DNA of 30,418 nucleotides from a bacterium (lineage in GTDB: Bacteria > 4484-113 > JAFGCY01). Of this stretch, positions 1 through 7,846 are shown in pieces. The stretch spans positions 1 to 30,418 of the forward strand of contig JADZFO010000054.1 of assembly GCA_020849855.1 (NCBI GenBank), written 5' to 3'. A model generated the notes under the pieces. That model was not told the DNA's origin. It saw nothing but the letters and a program-made list of their open reading frames with translations, and made no database searches. The translations under genes and the position numbers were made by a program. Within the stretch, counting starts at the first letter, position 1. Every line of letters begins with the position of its first letter.

Positions 1-193
1 AGCGGGTCAGAGTACGGTCACCCTTGAAGAAACCATCAGGGTAACCCTCCAGCACGCCACGCTCGGTCAGGTAGTCCAGCGCGTTGTAGGCCCAGTGGTC
101 ACGGGGCACATCGTCATACGCGCTCTGGGCGAAGGCCATGCTCGCGGTGAACATGATGCTCACGGCCAGCACAATGCCAAGGATAAAACGCAT
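1..193 (-). CDS. SLH-domain envelope protein, N-terminal part (runs off the left edge)
   Basis: Reading leftward from an ATG at 193, the first 64 codons are open and leave the window. Residues 1-22 are a signal peptide (MRF, hydrophobic core, ASMAFA-like cleavage region). A typical S-layer-homology domain start follows: YDDVPRDHWAYNALDYLTER, then GVLEGYPDGFFKGDRTLTR. SLH domains bind secondary cell-wall polymer or peptidoglycan. In diderm lineages such as Deinococcota and Cyanobacteria, a single N-terminal SLH domain often precedes a porin barrel, so an SLH porin or S-layer protein is likely; this is inference because the C-terminus is absent. A good ribosome-binding site, AAGGAGAG, lies just upstream. 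The 470-bp upstream region suggests an independently controlled, possibly highly expressed gene. Confidence 0.85.
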   Translation of the reverse strand, partial: MRFILGIVLAVSIMFTASMAFAQSAYDDVPRDHWAYNALDYLTERGVLEGYPDGFFKGDRTLTR

Positions 194-663
194 ACGTGAC
201 TCTCCTTGCGTTGAGGATTAGGACCGGCGCTTGCGCTCCGTGTCCCTTCGTCACGTCGGATGGACTAGGCCTCTTCGTACTGCGTCCGGCATCTCAACCA
301 CAGACACGCCGAATGAGCCTTCCTCCCCCCTCGGTGATGGCAGGGATACTAGCACAAGTTTTACGGATTCCTGCCTTTCCCTTCCCATAAAATTCACGGA
401 AAACCCTTTGCGGGCTTTCTATGAACTTTACGCAAAGGTGTAGGCACGATCCCTTGCCGTTATAAGACTAGTCGGAATGACTTGGGTTTACTTAAACACT
501 CTGGCCAAAAAACAGGCCGCGAAACGCCAAAAACAGCCCCTGAGCGCATAAACAGAGGGCCGGGCGCGGGCGGGGTGTATAGATTCCTGCTCCCGGGATG
601 CAGATAAACGGACGTGAATTGTATGATTTGTCCAATATGAATGCCGCAATACTTATATATGTA
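194..663. other. Long non-coding leader/promoter region upstream of the SLH gene
   Basis: I see no convincing gene in these 470 bases. They separate the stop of the zinc-ribbon membrane gene (664) from the SLH start (193), so on the minus strand they are the SLH upstream region. An inverted repeat CCTTTGCG (405-412) / CGCAAAGG (431-438) encloses an 18-base loop. A purine-rich GAGGGGGGAGGAAGG tract is present on the minus strand near 325-340. S-layer-type genes often have long structured leaders; whether this is one is inference. Confidence 0.4.
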
Positions 664-1410
664 TCAGAGCCCCTGGCGCGACTGGATATCGCGATACAGC
701 AGACTGATCAGCCAGATACCCATGCCCAGCTGGACCACACTGCTCAACACTTCCAGCCAGGCCGGCATTACCTGCATCTGGGCCTGCTGTGACATCAGCG
801 CCGCCGGGGCCAGCAGTGAGGCGATGGTGGATAGCAGGCCGCAGCCGTTGCAGCCCAGGCAGGTCCACTTGGCCCAGACCTCCGCGCCAAAGAGGATCCA
901 CCACATGATGGCCAGATGGATGCCCACGCCGATGATAAAGACCGGGATGAAGATGCCCAGGGTCAGCCCGGACTGGAAACCCAGTTGCGGGTTCCCGCCC
1001 AGCTCGACGCACATGATGATGCCCAGGATCAGTGACCAGCCGATCTCCGCCATCAGCCAGTAGCGCTTCTCCTGCGACAGGGAGTCGTCAAAGGCGCCGC
1101 CTCTGGAATAGGGGTCGAAGGTGTCCGGCCGGGCCGCGAAGCTGCCTGCCGCCGGGGCGGTATAGCGCCCCGCGTCTTCAGCGCTTTCATAGCCAACGAC
1201 CTTCCCGTCCTGGTAGATCGGCTTGCGCTGCAGGCCGCTTCCTGCGCTGGGCGCCTGGCTGGACTGCTGCCGGGCCTGGCTTTCCCTGGCGGCAGCCTCG
1301 GCCGCGGGATCCTCGGCGTTGCCGCAGGCGCTGCACTCCCAGCGGCCCAGACGCCAGTCCATCGGCTGGCCGCACTGCGAACAAAAATGCTTCTCTCCAG
1401 GCTGAGGCAC
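664..1410 (-). CDS. Zinc-ribbon membrane protein, function unknown
   Basis: 248 aa. The N-terminus has a treble-clef/zinc-ribbon pattern, CSQCGQPMDW then CSACGN (two CxxC knuckles at about residues 10-30). A low-complexity linker rich in A, Q and S follows (about 32-60). The C-terminal half is hydrophobic, with about four membrane segments (roughly residues 118-140, 148-172, 190-208 and 215-240). The middle segment KPIYQDGKVVGYES resembles a short charged cytosolic patch. I chose the GTG at 1410 because GGGGGAG sits just upstream. It shares the zinc-ribbon-plus-TM layout of the genes at 3230-6103, but the membrane half looks different. The function is not recognised. Confidence 0.75.
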   Translation of the reverse strand: MPQPGEKHFCSQCGQPMDWRLGRWECSACGNAEDPAAEAAARESQARQQSSQAPSAGSGLQRKPIYQDGKVVGYESAEDAGRYTAPAAGSFAARPDTFDPYSRGGAFDDSLSQEKRYWLMAEIGWSLILGIIMCVELGGNPQLGFQSGLTLGIFIPVFIIGVGIHLAIMWWILFGAEVWAKWTCLGCNGCGLLSTIASLLAPAALMSQQAQMQVMPAWLEVLSSVVQLGMGIWLISLLYRDIQSRQGL

Positions 1411-1499
1411 GCTTCTCCCCCTGAGCCCGGCAATCGCCGGCTGTCGCTTTGCCGATTATTGCTTAAAGTGGCAACTTAGGCAAGCGGCCCGCAGGCGCT

Positions 1500-3179
1500 C
1501 TAGGACTCGGCGTGGCTGTCCGTTATCACCGAGCGCGCGATCCTCCGGCTGAAGTACTCAATGCGCTTGAAGTTCTCCAGCAGCACCATTTTGCGGGGAT
1601 AGATCTGCATCGCCTCGTCATCCGCGCCCAGCTCCTGCGCTTCGCTCAGCTGCAGCTGCGCCAGGTGCTCGTTGATGTGCTCCTCCATTGCCAGTGCCTG
1701 CCGCGCCGCCGCTTCGTCATCCTCCGCCAGCGCACTCAGGCTCATCCGCACGGACTGCAGCAGCAGCTCATGGGCGTGCTCCGTGTTTTCCAGCAGGCGC
1801 TCGGCTCCTGGCAGGCGGCCCTCGGCCCGCAGCTCACCAAGCGGAATGAAGTGCCGCGCGACAACAGAGCCCATATGCTGCAGCGCCCCCGCGGCCTTCA
1901 TCAGGCCCAGGAACTCCTGGCGCTGCTCCTCGTTAAGCGGGCTCAGGGATATGCGGCCCTGGTACTGCAGCACCTGCTCATACAGAACGTCGATCTCCTC
2001 AGCGCGCCGGCGCAGGTCCCTCAGCCGCTCTTCAGTCGCGCTGATCATCTCCGGCAGTTCCTCAACCAGCGCCAGCACCCGCTCGCCAAGGCGCCCCAGC
2101 TCCAGGCGCACCATTTCCTGCGCCGAGGAGGGGTCACCCAGCAGCGCCGTGCTCAGATAGCGCGGCTTGATCAGCAGGGTCTCCGCCACCGGACGGTAGG
2201 GCAGCAGGCGGGATACGAGTGCGGCCAGCGGCCCGGTCAGGCCGATACATACCAGCGCCATCGACAGGTTGAAGACGCTGTGCGCGTTCGCCAGCTGCCG
2301 CGGTACCTCAGCCGCCAGCCGTGCCGTGCCGGCAAGTTCCGGGCTGGCCGGCGAAAGCATCCTGACCAGCTCAGCGAAGGGCGTCAGGAAAGGCGCGAAA
2401 AGCAGCACACCCACAACGTTGAATGCGACCTGGGCTCCCGCCACCTGCCGCGCGGCGCCGGGCTGCCTGGCTGAGGCCAGCACGCCGGTGATGCAGGTGC
2501 CGATATTCGCGCCAAGGCTCAGGGCGATGCCCGTCGGCAGCTCGATCAGGCCCTGGCTGGCCAGGGCGATGACGATGCCAATGAAGGCCGTAGAAGACTG
2601 GATCGCCGCCGTGACCAGCATGCCCAGCGCGATCGCCAGCAGATGGTTGTCGCTGTCTGAAAGGATGCGCAGCAGCTCGGGCTGCTGCTGCAGGGGCTCC
2701 AGCCCGCTGCGCAGGACCTGCATGCCAAAGAAAAGCAGGCCCAGGCCCATCAGACCGCGTCCGCCGATCTTGCTCTGCTGACGCCGGCCCAGGCTGGACA
2801 GCAGCCAGCCGCCAAAGACCAGCAGCAGGGCTATCTCTGAGACCCGGAAGGCGATGAGCTGCGCGGTCACGGTCGTACCGATCTCGGCGCCCATCAGGAC
2901 GGGAATGGCCTGGCGCAGGCTCATCAGCCCCGCGCCCACGAATCCGATCAGCAGGGTCGTGGTCATGGAGGAGCTCTGCATCACGGCCGTCACACCAACG
3001 CCGGTCAGCAGGCCGCGCAGGGGTGTCGCCACGGCCTTTGCGATATAGCGCTTCAGGCGCCGGCCGGCCAGGGTCTTAAGCGCGCCGCTGAGCTGCTCAA
3101 GGCCGAAAAGGAAAAGGGCCAGCCCGCCCAGGCTGGTGACCGCCAGCTCAAACCAGTTCAGCGCGGCCGGGTCCTGCAT
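1500..3179 (-). CDS. Na/Pi-cotransporter family protein with C-terminal PhoU-like domain
   Basis: 559 aa. The N-terminal two thirds are a duplicated Na/Pi-cotransporter II fold. Repeat one contains GVTAVMQSSSMTTTLLIGF and repeat two contains LVTAAIQSSTAFIGIVIA, the paired QSS signatures of this family. Conserved GAEIGTTVTA and GANIGTCITG stretches follow each repeat. The last ~200 residues are helical and charged (for example LELGRLGERVLALVEELPEM), as in bacterial NptA-like proteins carrying a PhoU domain. The likely role is sodium-coupled phosphate movement across the inner membrane. The frame is open to 3257, but family alignment and a TATGCT hexamer (3189-3194) nine bases upstream favour the ATG at 3179. 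The next upstream gene, on the same strand, ends at 3230. Confidence 0.85.
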   Translation of the reverse strand: MQDPAALNWFELAVTSLGGLALFLFGLEQLSGALKTLAGRRLKRYIAKAVATPLRGLLTGVGVTAVMQSSSMTTTLLIGFVGAGLMSLRQAIPVLMGAEIGTTVTAQLIAFRVSEIALLLVFGGWLLSSLGRRQQSKIGGRGLMGLGLLFFGMQVLRSGLEPLQQQPELLRILSDSDNHLLAIALGMLVTAAIQSSTAFIGIVIALASQGLIELPTGIALSLGANIGTCITGVLASARQPGAARQVAGAQVAFNVVGVLLFAPFLTPFAELVRMLSPASPELAGTARLAAEVPRQLANAHSVFNLSMALVCIGLTGPLAALVSRLLPYRPVAETLLIKPRYLSTALLGDPSSAQEMVRLELGRLGERVLALVEELPEMISATEERLRDLRRRAEEIDVLYEQVLQYQGRISLSPLNEEQRQEFLGLMKAAGALQHMGSVVARHFIPLGELRAEGRLPGAERLLENTEHAHELLLQSVRMSLSALAEDDEAAARQALAMEEHINEHLAQLQLSEAQELGADDEAMQIYPRKMVLLENFKRIEYFSRRIARSVITDSHAES

Positions 3180-3188
3180 CGCGCGCAG

Positions 3189-3194
3189 AGCATA
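3189..3194 (-). promoter_or_regulatory. -10-like hexamer TATGCT near the Na/Pi transporter start
   Basis: On the minus strand TATGCT is followed by nine bases and the ATG at 3179. This fits the leaderless or very-short-leader pattern of the window, with a longer gap than most. Confidence 0.45.
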
Positions 3195-3229
3195 GCGCAG
3201 GCCAGGGCCCCGGGCCGCCCTCAGCTGCC

Positions 3230-3853
3230 CTAGTCTGGGCTGTTCTCCCGCCGCCATTCATAAAGCAGCAGCCAGGCGAAGGCCAGCAGCAGCAGGGCGT
3301 CCACAACATGCTTCGCCTTGGCCACAAGTACATACTGCGGCCACAGCGGCACGGCCAGCACAATGTCCAGTGCGATAAAGGCCAGGGCCAGCAGGGCCGC
3401 GATCAGCTTGGCCCCGGCCCAGTCCACATACAACGCCACCGCGGCAATGCCCAGGGCCAGAAACGAGCCAAGGGTAGTGGCGAAGATCAGGCGCGGCCCC
3501 GGGAAGACCGCCGGCACCAGCCACAGCAGCGCCAGGTTGCCGGCCGTGAAAAGCAGGCCCGCCGTGATCAGGAAGGCCAGCTTCCAGCGGCTCAGGGCAT
3601 CAGGCTGCGGCCTTTCATAGGTGTGCAGCAAACCGCGGTAGCTGCCCCGCCCTTCCGGCGGGCTGACCGCGGCCTGCAGGCGTCCGCCGCTGCCAGTCCC
3701 CGTCGCCGGCTCTTCAAGCGCCGAGCTGCTGCCGCGCAGGCCCTGCCGGCCGCTGAGCGGCTTGAACCAGCCGCAGGCCGGGCATTCAAGGTCCGCCAGA
3801 CGCCGCTGAAGCGCAGCTCCACACTTCGGGCAGCCGGGCTGCTCGCCGTTCAT
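3230..3853 (-). CDS. Zinc-ribbon membrane protein, function unknown
   Basis: 207 aa. The N-terminal zinc ribbon is CPKCGAAL...CPACGW (residues about 8-28). A Ser/Gly-rich linker follows, with a YRGLLHTYERPQPDALSRWK motif ahead of the membrane part. The C-terminal half has four to five predicted membrane segments (LAFLITAGLLFTAGNLALLW; ATTLGSFLALGIAAVALYV; AALLALAFIALDIVLAVPL; VDALLLLAFAWLLLYEW). It lies directly upstream of the Na/Pi gene with a 50-base gap, so co-transcription is possible. The start at 3853 is supported by TAACCT-N6-ATG. Function unknown; the shared layout with neighbouring genes suggests a lineage-specific membrane family with a cytosolic zinc knuckle. Confidence 0.8.
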   Translation of the reverse strand: MNGEQPGCPKCGAALQRRLADLECPACGWFKPLSGRQGLRGSSSALEEPATGTGSGGRLQAAVSPPEGRGSYRGLLHTYERPQPDALSRWKLAFLITAGLLFTAGNLALLWLVPAVFPGPRLIFATTLGSFLALGIAAVALYVDWAGAKLIAALLALAFIALDIVLAVPLWPQYVLVAKAKHVVDALLLLAFAWLLLYEWRRENSPD

Positions 3854-3859
3854 AGCCAG

Positions 3860-3865
3860 AGGTTA
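3860..3865 (-). promoter_or_regulatory. Leaderless-type -10 hexamer TAACCT (N6) for the 3853 gene
   Basis: TAACCT, then CTGGCT, then ATG on the minus strand: exactly six bases separate hexamer and start. No Shine-Dalgarno is visible between them. Confidence 0.65.
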
Positions 3866-3889
3866 GCAGAATTCCGGCCCGCTTCAGGC

Positions 3890-4579
3890 TCAATGCCCCA
3901 GCATCTCAGCCGTGTCCCGGCGCAGGAAGAAGAAGTACCAGACGAAGCACAGGCCCTGCAGGCCGATGATGATGCCGGCATAGACCGGCGAGACGAAGGT
4001 CCCAAGCGGCAGGCTGGCGCCAAAAGGCAGCAGGCCCAGGACATCCGCCAGGCAGCACAGGGCTGCCGGCAGGGCCAGCCACTGGGCCGCGCGGCGCGGC
4101 GCGCTGAGGCCGCTGAAGGCCGCGGCCGCCAGGGCCAGGCTCAGCACGATGGTGAACAGCAGGATGTAAACCCGGCTCTCGTCCGAGGCATAATCGAAGA
4201 TGGTTGGGCCGCGGCGCCGGGCTACCGGCAGGTGCATGAAGACCAGCAGCACCATGGCGGCGCCAAGCGCCGTGCGCTCAGCGTTGTTATAGCGAGGCAG
4301 CTCAAAGGCAGGGAAGCGGCTGTGCTCATAGACCCGCCGGCCCTCCGCCTCCGCGATGCTCTCTTCCACCCGGAACTCCAGGCCACCGGGTGTATCGCCA
4401 AAGCGGCCCGGCGGGCTGCGGCGCTCCAGCGGGGCGGAGCGGTCGGTGTAGCCGCAGTAGGGGCATTCACTCAGTGCCGGCCCGCAGCGCATCCGCCCGC
4501 TGCACTTCGGGCAGCGCTTGCGCGATCCAAGTGGCTCACGCCAGGTAAAGGGCCAGCTGCCGCGACCGCCAGTCGACAT
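3890..4579 (-). CDS. Zinc-ribbon membrane protein, tandem paralog 1 (WREPLG family)
   Basis: 229 aa. The N-terminus carries the family signature FTWREPLGSRKRCPKC, then CPYCGYTD (zinc ribbon at about residues 21-45). A linker ends in FPAFELPRYNNAERTAL, and four membrane segments follow (about residues 98-115, 133-155, 162-185 and 193-215). The protein ends FFLRRDTAEMLGH. The paralog at 5441-6103 shares the same elements (WREPLG, ELPRINNIERH, FLWRDTEAM), and the broken copy at 4601-5291 shares the N-terminus. The start at 4579 is supported by both AGGAGG (12 bases upstream) and GATAAT seven bases upstream. Topology implies a cytosolic or membrane-tethered zinc knuckle. Function unknown. Confidence 0.8.
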   Translation of the reverse strand: MSTGGRGSWPFTWREPLGSRKRCPKCSGRMRCGPALSECPYCGYTDRSAPLERRSPPGRFGDTPGGLEFRVEESIAEAEGRRVYEHSRFPAFELPRYNNAERTALGAAMVLLVFMHLPVARRRGPTIFDYASDESRVYILLFTIVLSLALAAAAFSGLSAPRRAAQWLALPAALCCLADVLGLLPFGASLPLGTFVSPVYAGIIIGLQGLCFVWYFFFLRRDTAEMLGH

Positions 4580-4586
4580 GGATCTG

Positions 4587-4592
4587 ATTATC
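4587..4592 (-). promoter_or_regulatory. -10-like GATAAT upstream of the 4579 gene
   Basis: On the minus strand GATAAT is followed by CAGATCC and ATG (gap seven). The first base departs from TANNNT. The same GATAAT-N7 layout precedes the GTG at 5291, so the promoter was duplicated with the gene. Confidence 0.4.
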
Positions 4593-4600
4593 CTCCTGGC

Positions 4601-5291
4601 TCAGTCAGTGGTTTCCTCGATTGCGTCACTCCTGAGCAGTTGCAGATCAATCCATTGCAGCCAGGCTGAAGCCAGCCAGCAGACACAACTGAAGGACAAG
4701 TAGACAGTGCCCAGAATCGAGTCCAGCTCAATAGCCCTCCGCATTGCGGCCAGCGGGTTGTCGGGCAGCAGCAGGAACCCGCTGAAGGCCCCTGTGGCGA
4801 AGCAGAGGCCCAGCATAAGCTGCCGCACAGGCAGGATGCTGCTGTGCAGACTGAAGGTGTTCATCAGCACCAGCACCAGGCTAATCAGGAACCAATTGAG
4901 GGCCGCCGGGCCAAGCTTGGGTGGTCCGCTGTTGTAGGCGGTGAAGGCATACAGCAGCCAGCACAATCCCAGCAGGCCGGTGATGGCCTGCCTTCCATAG
5001 CTGGTCTCAATAGGCGCTTCAAGCTCAGTGAACTGGTCTGGGGGCAGAAAGTTCTGACGCTGACTGCGACGAGCTGTGCACCTGCCTGCGAATGGCTCGG
5101 CGCAGGGGGCTTTCTATGGAATGCGAAGCCGCCGGCCGAACCTTTAACGGAAGCTTCTGCTGATAGCCACAGTACGCGCATTCAATGGCGGTTACAGTTG
5201 AACGCATACGAGAGTGACACTTTGGACATCGCTGCCGTGGTCCCAGTGGCTCGCGCCAGTTGAAGGGAAACAAATTCTGCATGGATGTCAC
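4601..5291 (-). pseudogene. Frameshifted zinc-ribbon membrane paralog 2
   Basis: The N-terminal part (5291-5025) reads FNWREPLGPRQRCPKC and CAYCGY like its neighbours, then runs into nonsense and stops at 5025. The membrane half continues in another frame, from about 5047 down to the TGA at 4601. It contains DQFTELEAPIETSYGRQ, matching the ELPR...ER linker position of the paralogs, then four hydrophobic segments and an ending LRSDAIEETTD. One frame change at roughly 5045-5090 would restore a ~230-residue protein. Either the copy is decaying or the assembly has an indel there. The start is GTG 5291 (GATAAT-N7) or ATG 5282. No AGGAGG-like site is present, unlike the 4579 gene. Confidence 0.7.
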
Positions 5292-5440
5292 AGCAGTGAT
5301 TATCCATCTGAATACCCTTCACCTGTTATGTGACACATTCGCGCTATCCGGGCAATCCGAACTTGCTACCATGAAGGTGGGATGTATCAGCGCATTGCCA
5401 CATTGTCCGTGCCGGAAAGGTATAGGTTCTGGGCTTCGGC

Positions 5441-6103
5441 CTAAGCCTTGCACATCGCCTCGGTATCCCGCCACAGGAAAGTGGCGCCCCAGAGCAAGGT
5501 GAGGCAGTGGCAGACGTACAGCGTGCTCGCCAAATCTGTCCCCAGACTGCGGCTCAGCGGCAGCGAGATGCCGAAGCTCAGGGCGCCTGAGCCATCGGCG
5601 ACAACTAGCCCTGCGGCGATGAAGACCAGCAGCATGGTTGCGAAGCGTAAGGCAGGTAAAGTCGTGTTGGCGGCAAAGCCGGCCAGTAAGACTGGCAGTA
5701 CCATCACTGCCAAATAGAACACCATGCTGGGTAAAGTCCCGTGCTTGGCGAAGCTGCCGCCATAGCCAAAGGGCCAGGCAAATGCCAGTCCCGTCGCAGA
5801 CATGGCCAGGATCAGCACATGGCGTTCAATGTTATTGATCCGTGGCAGCTCATAGCTTTGGAATTCACTCTCAACTGCAGTTTCGCCTTCGTCGGGATCA
5901 GTTGCCTCTGCCTGACTGGTTTTCCACGGATAGCTGCCTCGTGCGCGTACGACTATGGGTTTAGCCTCCGTATAGTGGCAATACACGCACTCGTAGGCGG
6001 TTACACTGCTTTTCATCCTCGAGTGGCACTTCGGGCAGCGCGGGCCGCCGAGTGGTTCACGCCACTCCGGTGTCGGCATATTGCCCGAGCTGTATCCGTC
6101 CAT
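5441..6103 (-). CDS. Zinc-ribbon membrane protein, tandem paralog 3 (WREPLG family)
   Basis: 220 aa. It has TPEWREPLGGPRCPKCHSRM and CVYCHY (the final Cys-x2-Cys pair is intact, with His replacing the usual Gly), an acidic linker (ATDPDEGETAVESEF), FQSYELPRINNIERH, then four membrane segments and the ending FLWRDTEAMCKA. The frame is open to an ATG at 6148, but paralog alignment and TAGAAT-N7-ATG favour 6103. This leaves 65 bases to the divergent thiG. Function unknown. Three tandem paralogs plus two looser relatives at 664 and 3230 indicate local family expansion. Confidence 0.8.
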   Translation of the reverse strand: MDGYSSGNMPTPEWREPLGGPRCPKCHSRMKSSVTAYECVYCHYTEAKPIVVRARGSYPWKTSQAEATDPDEGETAVESEFQSYELPRINNIERHVLILAMSATGLAFAWPFGYGGSFAKHGTLPSMVFYLAVMVLPVLLAGFAANTTLPALRFATMLLVFIAAGLVVADGSGALSFGISLPLSRSLGTDLASTLYVCHCLTLLWGATFLWRDTEAMCKA

Positions 6104-6110
6104 CGCCTCG

Positions 6111-6116
6111 ATTCTA
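6111..6116 (-). promoter_or_regulatory. Leaderless-type -10 hexamer TAGAAT (N7) for the 6103 gene
   Basis: TAGAAT, then CGAGGCG, then ATG on the minus strand. The GAGG inside the gap could also serve as a weak ribosome site if transcription starts further upstream. Confidence 0.55.
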
Positions 6117-6156
6117 ACGCCGAGTGCTGCGGCCCTGCCCTGGAGCATGCCTCAGG

Positions 6157-6162
6157 TACCAT
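6157..6162 (+). promoter_or_regulatory. Leaderless-type -10 hexamer TACCAT (N6) for thiG
   Basis: TACCAT is followed by TAGCGC and the thiG ATG at 6169. No Shine-Dalgarno and no room for a riboswitch exist between them. Confidence 0.6.
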
Positions 6163-6168
6163 TAGCGC

Positions 6169-6993
6169 ATGTCTGCAACGCAGCACAGCGACGCCACACC
6201 CGCCCGCCTCGACCGGCCCCTTGTCATCGCGGGCCGCCAGATGAACAGCCGCCTCCTGATGGGCACCGGCAAGTTCCCCGACCCACAACAGATGATGGCG
6301 GCCTATGAAGCCGGCGGCACAGAGTGCGTCACGGTCGCCATCCGGCGCGTGGACCTCTCGCCGGACCGTCCCGAAAAGAACTTCATCGATTACCTCGACC
6401 TCAGCCGCATCCAGCTCCTGCCGAACACCGCCGGCTGTTTCGATCTGGAAAGCGCGCTGCGCATCGCCCGCCTCGGCCGCGAGGCCTGCCAGACCAACTG
6501 GGTCAAGCTGGAAGTGCTGGGCGATGAGAAGACCCTGCTGCCGGATGTCTCGGCCACGGTCGAGGGCACCAGGCGCCTCAAGGATGAGGGCTTTGTGGTG
6601 CTGGCCTATACCAGCCAGGACCCCATCGTCGCCCGCAAGCTTTATGAAGCCGGGGCCGATGCGGTGATGCCCCTGGCCAGCCCGATCGGCTCGGGCCAGG
6701 GCCTGCCGGATTTCTCCGGCCTGCTCTTCATCCTGGAAGAGCTGAGCGGCAAGGTGCCGATCATCGTCGACGCCGGCATCGGCGCGCCCAGTGACGCGGC
6801 GCTGGCCATGGAGCTCGGCGCGGACGCCTGCCTGATCAACACGGCAATTGCGCTGGCCGCCGACCCGCCGGCGATGGCCCGGGCCATGCGCCTTGGCATC
6901 GAGGCCGGCCGCACGGCTTATCTCGCCGGACGCATCCCGCGCAAGCGCTATGCCAGCGCTTCAAGCCCGATGGAAGGCCGCGTGGGGTCTTAG
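6169..6993 (+). CDS. thiG: Thiazole synthase ThiG
   Basis: 274 aa, the normal family length. ThiG forms the thiazole phosphate moiety of thiamine from deoxyxylulose 5-phosphate, dehydroglycine and the ThiS thiocarboxylate in the cytosol. Family marks seen: LLMGTGKFPDPQQMMAAYEA near the start, VTVAIRRVDL, LPNTAGC, WVKLEVLGDEKTLLPD (K113 is the expected Schiff-base lysine), LAYTSQDPIVARKL, AVMPLASPIGSGQGL, PIIVDAGIGAPSDAALAMELG and the phosphate-binding ACLINTAIA. No other thi genes (thiS, thiH/O, thiF) are adjacent, so it is a stand-alone unit with its own leaderless-type promoter. The REP array beginning 11 bases after the stop may act as its 3' end structure. Confidence 0.97.
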   Translation: MSATQHSDATPARLDRPLVIAGRQMNSRLLMGTGKFPDPQQMMAAYEAGGTECVTVAIRRVDLSPDRPEKNFIDYLDLSRIQLLPNTAGCFDLESALRIARLGREACQTNWVKLEVLGDEKTLLPDVSATVEGTRRLKDEGFVVLAYTSQDPIVARKLYEAGADAVMPLASPIGSGQGLPDFSGLLFILEELSGKVPIIVDAGIGAPSDAALAMELGADACLINTAIALAADPPAMARAMRLGIEAGRTAYLAGRIPRKRYASASSPMEGRVGS

Positions 6994-7003
6994 TCCGCCA
7001 TTC

Positions 7004-7230
7004 GTAGGGGCCGCAGAAATGCGGCCCGCAGATCCCCGCAGGGGCCGCAGAAATGCGGCCCGCAGACACCCGTAGGGGCCGCAGAGATGCGGCCCGCAGA
7101 TGCCCGCAGGGGCCGCAGAGATGCGGCCCGCTGATCCCCGTAGGGGCCGCAGAGATGCGGCCCGCGAATCCCCGTAGGGGCCGCAGAGATGCGGCCCGCA
7201 GATGCCCGGAGAGGCCGCAAAACGCGGTGA
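7004..7230 (+). repeat. REP palindrome array A (six units plus one degenerate), 34-bp period
   Basis: Units start at 7004, 7038, 7072, 7106, 7140 and 7174, an exact 34-base period, with a degenerate seventh at 7208 (GGAG foot). Each unit is a GTAG or GCAG foot, arm GGGCCGCA, loop GAAA or GAGA, arm TGCGGCCC, then a ~7-base variable tail. The 8-bp stem is perfect in all six. The GTAG-type foot next to a short palindrome is the known hallmark of REP sequences recognised by RAYT transposases. As RNA the loops are GNRA tetraloops. The array lies between thiG and the RAYT gene. Confidence 0.95.
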
Positions 7231-7263
7231 GCCAATGCCAGATCTTGATACTGGAGGAAGTGA

Positions 7264-7842
7264 ATGCAGGGTTTTCCAAGGCGCAAACAGCTCCACCTTA
7301 GTTACTTCGATTACTCAAGTCCCGGGGCCTATTACATAACAGTCTGCACTTTCAACAGACAGTGCACTTTTGGCAGGCTTGTGGATTCGGAGATTGAGCT
7401 CAGCCCTCTGGGGAGGATAGTCCTTGACTGCTGGCAGCAGCTTGCGACGCGCTTTACAAACATCGAGCTGCTCGAACATGTGGTCATGCCGAATCACTTT
7501 CACGGAGTAATCTGGATAAAGCCTCCGGGTGCCCAAAGTGTGTCGTCTGAAACAGACGCCCCCTTTGTCGCCCTAAGCCGCCTGGTGCACTCACTGAAGG
7601 CCGGCGTCACCAGACTTGCGCGCGTTGCCATAGGGGTGGATAAGGTGTGGCAGGATGACTACTATGATCATGTCGTGCGCGGCGAAGAAGATCTGTATCG
7701 CATACGTCAGTACATCAGAGACAATCCGCGGCAATGGCATCTGGATCGCGAGAATGAGCAACGCACCGGTCTGAATCCATTCTATGCCTACCTGGAATCC
7801 TTCGGGGATATCCCGAAAGAGTCCTCTGGACGTCATTCATAG
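7264..7842 (+). CDS. REP-associated tyrosine transposase (RAYT, IS200-like Y1 family)
   Basis: 192 aa, single-domain Y1_Tnp fold. The HUH metal-binding motif is VVMPNHFHGVIWI (H78 and H80). The candidate catalytic tyrosine is Y150 in YRIRQYIRDNPRQW, the usual RAYT location. RAYTs are domesticated, usually single-copy relatives of IS200/IS605 transposases that cleave single-stranded REP DNA at sites set by a GTAG-like tetranucleotide. A strong GGAGGAAG ribosome site precedes the ATG. The gene is bracketed by REP arrays on both sides (7004-7230 and 7847-8044), the typical REPtron arrangement. It has no IS200 left/right ends of its own. The motifs are intact, so it may be active. Confidence 0.95.
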   Translation: MQGFPRRKQLHLSYFDYSSPGAYYITVCTFNRQCTFGRLVDSEIELSPLGRIVLDCWQQLATRFTNIELLEHVVMPNHFHGVIWIKPPGAQSVSSETDAPFVALSRLVHSLKAGVTRLARVAIGVDKVWQDDYYDHVVRGEEDLYRIRQYIRDNPRQWHLDRENEQRTGLNPFYAYLESFGDIPKESSGRHS

Positions 7843-7846
7843 ATCA

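Noticed and set aside
3308-4669. 453-residue plus-strand frame across the zinc-ribbon genes
   Set aside because: Composition is rich in Q, R, A and G, it spans two genes and an intergenic gap on the other strand, and it shows no motif.
6104-6168. TPP riboswitch upstream of thiG
   Set aside because: Only 65 bases separate thiG from the divergent gene, the -10 lies six bases before the ATG, and no THI-box-like sequence (CUGAGA) is visible.
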